Of a DNA stretch of 24,858 bases, positions 18,957 to 24,858 are shown one piece after another. Source of the DNA: Cladosporium sp. IMV 00045 (lineage: Eukaryota > Ascomycota > Dothideomycetes > Cladosporiales > Cladosporiaceae). Position 1 is the stretch's first letter; each line of letters starts with the position of its first letter. The notes under the pieces were generated by a model that saw only the letters and a program-made list of their open reading frames with translations, did not search any database and was not told the origin of the DNA. The translations under genes and the position numbers were made by a program. The stretch is taken from NCBI GenBank assembly GCA_001931905.2, contig MSJI02000215.1, positions 1-24,858 of the forward strand, read 5' to 3'.

Positions 18957-20366
18957 ATGTCCAAAATAACACCCCTAGCCCACTCCTCCTTCGCCTCCTC
19001 CGCCCTCTACGACGCCCACCGCCCCACCTACCCCTCCGCCAGCATCGAGCACCTCCTCACGCAATGCCGCGTGCGCGGCAAGCGCGGCGCGCGCATCCTG
19101 GACCTCGCGGCCGGCACGGGCAAATTCACCGAAGCTCTGGCGGTGCGCGAGGAGGAGTTTGAGATTCTGGCTGTAGAGCCGCATGAGGGTATGAGGGGGG
19201 TGCTGGAGGGGAAGAAACTGAGGGGTGTCACGGTGTTGGATGGCACGGCGGAGAGGTTGCCGGGGGTGGTTGGGGAGGGGAGGGTGGATGCGGTTTTTGT
19301 GGCGCAGGTATGAGAGTTGATTTCTTTTCTTTTTTTAATGTGTTTTTATTGGGATGGGGTTTGGGTCTTCGGTCGGTGAGTCTTGGGGGGTTTGCGCAGT
19401 CATTCTGGGCTTCCGCGCTCAGAGCAGACGCGACTATGTTATCGCGACGTGCAGTGGTTGCAGCGATCGATTAATCCAACGGCGACGATTTGGCCTGAGC
19501 AGACCCCAACCACCGACCAATCGCCACCCCGAAAGAAACCACAACCCCCAATTCATCCACGGCATAGCTGAGGTCTCCTACCTACAAGCCTCAGCAAACA
19601 GGTTCGCCCCAATCAGAGGCCCATCCAAACTAACCACCCGCCCATCTCAGGGCTTCCACTGGTTCGCAACCTACCCCGTCCTGCAAACCCTCCACCGCGC
19701 CCTCCAACCCCACGGCACCCTAGGTCTAATCTGGAACGCGGAAACGTACAACTCGCCCCGCTCGCACACTCCACCAACAAACTGGGAAGCGGCACTGCAA
19801 GCTCACACGCTCTCTTTCGAGGACTCCCAAGGCCGGTTCAGGAACGAAATTTGGCGAAAAGTCTTCGAGGAGCAGGTCAGCAAGTCGCCGTTGAATTTGA
19901 TCGTTGCGAGCGATAGCCCGCTTTTCAGCATGCCGTTGGGCGAGAATAGGGAGGAGTGGACGGTGTGGTTGGGCAGGGAGGCGGTGTGGGATAGGTATAG
20001 GACGCTGGGGCAGGTGGCGATGCTGGAGGGGGAGGAGTTGGCGGTGAGTCTTTCTTTTCTTCTTCTTTTATCTGGCTTTCGTTTGGGTTTCATCTGTCAT
20101 CTTGGATTTCGGATTTTCTCTGCCTTGCCACGAGTGGTTTGGTCATTCCCTGGATCATTTCTCGCTTTCTCTCCAATGATCCGTACTGACGGCTCATCAC
20201 GTAGAAAACCCGCAAAGTCTTCGACGACGCCATGAGCGCACCAGACGTAGAGGAGAACGAAAAGGGTGAGGTTGCTCTTCACGGCGCGACTTTCGCTTAC
20301 TGGACGACAAAGATCCCCGCTGAGGGGAAGAGTGATGTCTTCGCTGTGGAGAAGCCTGGTGCTTGA
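18957..20366 (+). CDS. Class I SAM-dependent methyltransferase (Methyltransf_11/UbiE-like), three exons
   Basis: A small-molecule-type methyltransferase; the substrate cannot be told from sequence. Predicted exons: 18957-19307, 19651-20043 and 20205-20366, giving 301 aa. The N-terminus FASSALYDAHRPTYP is common in fungal members. The SAM-binding motif I, ILDLAAGTG, is at 47-55, with the acidic end of strand 2 in VEPHEGM (Glu74). VLDGTAERLP (motif II region) and DAVFVAQ follow. The first join gives VAQ-GFHWFA, the expected family sequence, then LHRALQPHGTLGLIWNAETY. The second join is ELA-KTRKVFDDAM. The protein ends TTKIPAEGKSDVFAVEKPGA. Intron 2 (161 nt) has a CTGAC branch motif. Intron 1 is 343 nt, far longer than the others here, with GTATGA as donor, a CTAAC motif near the acceptor, and an open frame of about 99 codons in phase with exon 2. 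No neighbouring biosynthetic genes are present. Confidence 0.9.
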
Positions 20367-20837
20367 ATGGGGATGTAAGATGAATTGCGTGATTGTGATC
20401 ACGAAGGCGATTGTGATTGTGGCGGTGGTGATAGACTAGATGAAACAGACGGCTGTGGCGTGCTACAAAGTGGAGTGAGTGATAGAACTGATGGAACTGA
20501 TAAAGCTAGACTTCGCGTGAAAAGTTGCTTGTCATTTTGAAATGTAATAGACCTTTGTTGTTTGTGCCCGAGATCTTTACCTGAACCAATGGAATCTCTC
20601 CTGTAAAGCTCGTCCGTTCAAACTCAGAAACAGTCGTTCCATGTGAGATTGCGTGCATCGTCGTTTGGGGTGAATCTGCCCTCAATTCTTTCTTCGTCCG
20701 GCACTTCTCAAGATTGCACTCCGTGTTTTGGGAAATCGGCGTGGCGTGCGTAGTCGGTCGGTCGTAGCTCATGCACATGGCCATTCCACAGCAGATCTCA
20801 AAGTCCTTTCCTTCCCGTTCTGCTCTGCGTCATCTGC
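20367..20837. other. Convergent 3' spacer between methyltransferase and LSM6
   Basis: 471 bases between two convergent genes, presumed 3' UTRs. A minus-strand 92-codon frame at 20506-20784 has no recognisable domain. Nothing else is seen. Confidence 0.5.
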
Positions 20838-21337
20838 CTATGAGTCCGCAGAGATGTACGTGACTGTCCTCTAAGTCAGCCGTCGAGTCCGAGGGAAAGG
20901 TAGCGCAAGAATCCGCCACTCGGTAGGTTCGCAAATCAGATCTTTCGTTTGGCGAAGAAAGATGGCGGAAGAGGAAACCTCCAAAAAACTGCAAGAACAA
21001 CATACCATTGTTTCCCCTCACGAACGCATCACCATACGACCGCCTCATCTTGCCGTCCACGAACTCACGCGTGCCCTCGAGAGCGATGTTCATGTAGCCG
21101 TCGACGGATTGCAGTTCGCCTGTGTTGAGTCAAAGGTCAGTTTGAAGCTCGGAATGGAAGGAGGCAATCAGGTCCAGAAGCCCTGAAGACGTAAATGGGC
21201 AACATGCCCTTGTAGACGACTCCAGAGTTGAGCTTCACGGTCACAGGAGCGCCGATGATATCGCTCAAGAAGCCCGAGGGGTCGTTGGGTGCTGGAGCGG
21301 CGGCGGTCGAGGCGCCGTTGGGTGCTGCGGTGGACAT
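20838..21337 (-). CDS. LSM6: U6 snRNA-associated Sm-like protein LSm6, three exons
   Basis: LSm6 is a subunit of the LSm2-8 ring that binds the U6 snRNA 3' end in the nucleus and of the LSm1-7 ring that promotes mRNA decapping in the cytoplasm. Predicted exons: 21337-21208, 21119-21006 and 20863-20838, giving 89 aa. The first 20 or so residues are an Ala/Pro-rich extension. The Sm1 motif follows: FLSDIIGAPVTVKLNSGVVYKG, ELQSVDGYMNIALEG. The Sm2 motif is YGDAFVRGNNVTYISAD. Family sequence fixes the frame at both joins. The first intron must leave after AAG-G and re-enter at GC-GAA to give KGELQ, which needs a GC donor (GCATGT). The second intron (21005-20864, GTATGT...ACAG) leads to a last exon of only 26 nt. 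It diverges from the Rad60-like gene. Confidence 0.92.
21120..21207 (-). other. Predicted GC-AG intron in LSM6
   Basis: An 88-nt intron that starts GCATGT, one base away from the common GTATGT, with a CTGAC branch motif and a CACAG acceptor. The nearest GT donor (GTTGCC, three bases downstream) would put exon 2 out of the LSm frame. Reading through would meet a stop after SN (TGA at the CTGAC motif). Confidence 0.8.
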
Positions 21338-21798
21338 TTTACTTGCGGTCTTTTCAAAGACTGATTTGCTTTTTGGTTTTCTGTTGTATGCTTTTGGCAG
21401 TTTTCCTCGTCGTGAATCGTAATGGCAGGCCTTTGATGTGCTTGGTGATATCGAGCTTGGATTTGATGCTTCTCGCCTCCAGACTCAACTTGCTGTTGGC
21501 CGTTTCGGCTCACTTCGAGACGCACGTGATCGCGCGCTACCGCGTTTTTGGTAGAGTGAGATCTGGTATCGCGGGGCAAGTCAGAGTTCATGCGCAATAG
21601 CTTCACCACGAAGTGCACAATCTCGTCGCAAACGGATCCACGTTACTGGATCACGCATACTAGGCATCTACGACACTTGATCATTCACAATTTGCTACGT
21701 AGAAACGCCGCAACCGCGCATGGGCGCATAGCAACCCAGCACCCGCGAGCTTCGCGCCCCGCCGACCTCAAGCATTAGGGCATCACTCGGCAGTCAAA
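21338..21798. promoter_or_regulatory. Divergent promoter region, LSM6 (-) and Rad60-like gene (+)
   Basis: 461 bases between two divergent genes. A CACGTG palindrome followed by AT is at 21523-21528, roughly central. This is the second divergent promoter in the window with CACGTG. No gene is seen here. Confidence 0.45.
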
Positions 21799-23246
21799 AT
21801 GGGTCTCTTCAACCGCCCTACCAGTAAAGTCGCTTCTGGCAGCTCGAAAGCAGACAATCAGTCGGATGATATCTTCTCACACTCCAACGAATACGCTTCG
21901 ATAGTCGCGGAGCAGGGACGATGGCGCAAAGAGAAGGCTGAGAGGGAAAAGAGCAAGAGGGAAGGTAAACGGAAGAGTGAGGAGGGGGTTCAGAGGTCGC
22001 CTGAAAAGACAAACGGGCGCACGCCAAAGAAAAAGCAGAGTGAAGAGAGTCCTAAGAGGAGACGACTTTCTGGAAATGAGATTGGAGGTCTGTTGAAGCA
22101 GTCGGGGATCAATTTTGATTCTGATGGGGAGGAGGAGGAGGAGGAGGAGGAAGAGATCGTGATGGGGGCTGTGGATGAGGAAAGGGAGTCGCCGAAGAGA
22201 GCAAGGTCAGGTCGCCGTGTTGGTCGACAGGAATCTGGTTCTACGGCAGTGGAGAAAATAGCTACATCTGAAGTGATCGATCTCGGCGACTCTACAGACG
22301 ATGAGGCCTTTAACGGGGCCATTACAAGCCGTCAATCCGTGCAAAGATCAGCTCCTGTACAGGCCGAAGACGATGAGTCTGACGAGGAACTCGCGGCACT
22401 TGCGAGACAAGCACGACAGCGAAGGTTACAGCGAAATCCAAGTTCGATGTCTGCGACCCCCGACGTTACTTCAAAAGCATCACCATTCCAATCAGGACAC
22501 GCGGACTCTAATCACCTCGATCAGCCACCTCCAGATCCACCTGTTAAGGTGCTCATCGTTTCGCGCATCGCCGACACAGGTCCTCTCATTGTCTACCGAA
22601 AGCTATCACAGAACCTGAAAGAGGTCCGCATCGCATGGTGCAGGCATCAAGGGTTCGACGAAGACTTCACTCAGCGGGTGTTTCTGATCCACCGCATGCG
22701 AAGGGTCTACGATGTGACGACTTGCCGAAGCCTCGGACTCGACACCGATGCTGAAGGCAAGATCACGATGAAAGGTGCCGAGGGCAAAGAGGGCGTCGAC
22801 CAGTTAGCTCTTGAAGCTGTCACTGAGGACATCTTTAATCAGCTTCGTGATGAAAAGGCAAAGGAAGACGCAAAGAGGAGAGGACAATGGGACCACGAGG
22901 CAGATGGTGACGCTGAAGAGGAAGCACCAGTTGAGAAGCCAGCACCAGAGAAGTTACTGGGTATCGTATTAAAGGCGAAGGACAAGCCAGATTTTAAATT
23001 GAAGGTCAAGCCGGTGAGTCAACAAACCTGGACATCCACCCCAGCAGCCAGCGATCTTGCTAACATTTAGCCGTTCACTAGACGACTCCATTCTCCAAGA
23101 TCATGAACGCCTGCAGGAAAACCTTCCACGTGGCAGACGGCGCCACCGTGACGCTGGAATTCGACGGCGAGCCGCTGGAGCCAGAAGAGCAAGTCCAAAA
23201 CACCGAGATCGAAGAGCTTGACATTGTCAACGTGCACATCTCCTAG
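21799..23246 (+). CDS. Rad60/Esc2-type protein with two SUMO-like domains, two exons
   Basis: Rad60 (fission yeast), Esc2 (budding yeast) and NIP45 (animals) carry C-terminal SUMO-like domains, work with the SUMO machinery and Smc5/6, and protect stalled replication forks. Predicted exons: 21799-23013 and 23082-23246, giving 459 aa; the 68-nt intron has a CTAAC motif and joins KVKP-TTPFSKIM. The N-terminal half is charged and looks disordered: basic runs (KKKQSEESPKRRR, likely nuclear localisation), nine Glu at 111-119, and VIDLGDSTDDE near 159-169, a good SUMO-interacting motif with acidic flank. SUMO-like domain 1 starts at about 249 (VKVLIVSRI) and runs to about 345. Domain 2 covers about 386-459 (LLGIVLKAKD, FSKIMNACRKTF, VTLEFDGEPLEPEEQVQ, IEELDIVNVHIS). 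There is no C-terminal Gly-Gly, as expected for this family, so it is not a conjugatable SUMO. Confidence 0.9.
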
Positions 23247-23911
23247 TCGGACAGCGACATGGGTTATCGTTTGGTGACTCACAATCGTCGACGAGGCCAA
23301 CGACGTCTCCTTCTCTTTTTTCCTTGTTTTCACCTCGTTTCCGGATTGCTGGGACTCTTGCATTTTCGAGTCATATCATATACCCCCAATTGTTCATTAC
23401 GCTAGTATATATGGTACCTTATTCACAGAGGCGAATCATAACAGCCTCTCACTCTCAGAGACGACAAGTGTCCTCTATCGATCCCAAACCCTTTCCCAGC
23501 CTCCAACCACAGGCCTCGTCATCTCCCCAACTATCAACGTGCAACAATCCCTCGCGCCGACTCCACCCAAAGAAAGCCTTTCATAATCCACACCCTTCTA
23601 GAAGATCTTCCCACAAAAGAGGGAATCCTCCCGAAGCCTCCTTCGGCGCTCTCTCCAAAGAGTGGACATCCCAGAAGAGACCAAGGTCAGGTACACATGC
23701 ATGCCCACTGGCCCATGGCCATCGGGCCGCAACGCGATTGAGCAAACACCACTACTACTCACCGGAACCCAGCAGCAAGCGACGCCGACGACGACACACG
23801 CGGCGCGACGCACCCTCGCATCGACTAAGAGCCAGAAGCCGCAACGGCCATTTAGCGAAACCAGTGCGCACGCAAGGTTGCCTTGCAGCAAGCAAGCAAG
23901 CAGCAGCGCGC

Positions 23912-23943
<32 letters not shown>

Positions 23944-24858
23944 GCCAGCAGCCTCTCCTCGCTCCCGCCGCACGCATTACTCTGTCGAGACGAATCGCGC
24001 GGCGTCACGGAGGGTAGGTATCTGCACACACAGACCCGGTTTTGGCTCTTTTTTGGCCGTTTATTGGGCTCCGGTGTCTGGTGCGCTGCGCTAATGCCGG
24101 CTTTCTTTGCGCGCGCGTTGCGTTGGGCTTGATACGTGGCACCGCTGGGCGGCGACGGAGCGAGGATGAGGATGGGGAAAAGGCACGAGATGGAACGTAG
24201 GAGGTAGCGGCTTATCGTAGCGTAGCGTAGGAACAGTTAACGTCCATGCTTGATCGCGCTGCTGCCCAATGGGGCGAAGTGAGGGATAGACTTTTTTTTT
24301 TTTTTGTCGATACCTATTCTTCGGGATGTGATTTTCCTTCTGGATTTTTGGATGTCATGGTTCATCCTTGTGGTCTTTCCCTGTTTCCTGGGGCCTGGGG
24401 GCGGAGAAGGGATTGCGCGTGGTCTTATGTTAGGCGGTGGATGGGCACATGGACGCGGACTGCAAGTCCGGGTTTCACTTTTTTCTGTGGTGTCGCGGCT
24501 GTCGATGCCCGACGATATCGCTGCCGCTGCTGCCATTGGCTTGCTGGATGGGCTAGATATATATACACGCAGACAACATGCCAGGGCGGTGGGAGTCATA
24601 GGATGGATGAATGACGAGGAAAGATATTTCGACTGTTCACATTTGGATCGATATATTCCACATGCGTCGCCGCTGCTGCCACCGCTGCACTGCCGTGCAA
24701 CTCTTCTTTTGAACCCTCGACGCCTTTCTTCTTGATTCCCTGCTTGCCCGTGGGTGACACTACAGCCTGCGCTGCATACATCAACCCCACCACCAGACGA
24801 GCACGAGAGAAAAGTCATCCTGCTCGCGCGCGCACATACGCCCACACCCACAAAGGGA
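23247..24858. other. Terminal 1.6 kb without a convincing gene
   Basis: It includes the 3' UTR of the Rad60-like gene and low-complexity DNA. Simple runs include AGCA units near 23887-23903, a GCC/GTC run at 23910-23942, three CGTAG units at 24216-24230 and a T14 run at 24292-24305. TATATATA-like stretches are at 23405-23411 and 24557-24563. Open frames of 140-256 codons on both strands overlap one another, mostly start without ATG and are Arg- or Pro-rich from the GC-rich repeats. A gene edge beyond 24858 cannot be excluded. Confidence 0.5.
23910..23942. repeat. GCC/GTC trinucleotide run
   Basis: Eleven trinucleotides, nine GCC and two GTC, in the region after the Rad60-like gene. It causes the long Arg-, Pro- or Gly-rich open frames seen here on both strands. 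Confidence 0.9.

Noticed and set aside
23082..23246. Rad60-like C-terminus considered as a free SUMO or ubiquitin gene
   Set aside because: It continues in frame from the upstream exon after intron removal and lacks the C-terminal Gly-Gly needed for conjugation.
23324..24094. Long overlapping frames on both strands after the Rad60-like gene
   Set aside because: Produced by GC-rich repeats such as the GCC run; Arg-, Pro- or Gly-rich and mostly without ATG starts.
24440..24480. tRNA-like string (GCAAGTCCGGGTTTCA)
   Set aside because: No acceptor stem or D-arm could be paired around it, and the T-loop consensus is incomplete.
24237..24851. 204-codon minus-strand frame at the window end
   Set aside because: Low-complexity composition, includes the T14 run as poly-Lys, and no recognisable domain.

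Overview
The window reads as nuclear DNA of a filamentous ascomycete (Pezizomycotina). The evidence is single-copy eukaryotic genes, short GT-AG introns of about 50-170 nt with CTAAC/CTGAC-type branch motifs close to the acceptor, pyrimidine-rich leaders, and orthologues of fungal proteins such as a Neurospora-type carboxymuconate cyclase and a Rad60/Esc2-type SUMO-like protein. A Dothideomycete is my guess, but nothing here proves the class. I see no mobile element, rRNA, tRNA, CRISPR array or biosynthetic cluster.

Layout. Bases 1-1305 hold the 3' part of YTM1 (60S ribosome assembly, +). It converges on a three-exon 3-carboxy-cis,cis-muconate cyclase (1683-3003, -). A divergent spacer leads to a Ser/Gly-rich protein with one membrane segment (3766-4365, +) and a protein of unknown function with a 23-residue Asn tract (4908-6095, +). 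Next is PCH2/TRIP13, the meiotic AAA+ ATPase (6478-8122, +, three exons). A small three-exon membrane-anchored protein (8442-8977, -) shares a divergent promoter with ADE8, GAR transformylase (9474-10157, +). After a 1.65 kb 3'-3' spacer lies a large, mostly disordered protein of about 1048 aa (11813-15010, -). Its upstream side is a 3.9 kb stretch without a convincing gene that carries four CCAAT boxes and a (CT)13 tract. Then come a class I SAM-dependent methyltransferase (18957-20366, +, three exons), LSM6 (20838-21337, -, three exons) and a Rad60-type double SUMO-like-domain protein (21799-23246, +, two exons). The last 1.6 kb shows only low-complexity sequence and unsupported open frames.

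The genes are housekeeping and DNA/RNA-metabolism functions that do not form one pathway: ribosome assembly (YTM1), aromatic catabolism (cyclase), meiotic HORMA remodelling (PCH2), purine synthesis (ADE8), U6 snRNA and mRNA decay (LSM6), and SUMO-linked genome stability (Rad60-like). Three divergent pairs probably share promoters: cyclase/3766 gene, small membrane protein/ADE8, and LSM6/Rad60-like.

Points worth a second look: the first LSM6 intron must use a GC donor to keep the family reading; LSM6 also ends in a 26-nt coding exon; in several genes the sense strand switches from C-rich to G-rich partway along; the methyltransferase has an outlier 343-nt intron; and PCH2 carries an inserted disordered segment of about 100 residues. 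I found no convincing evidence of a new multi-gene system. All splice sites are predicted by eye from motif and family continuity.
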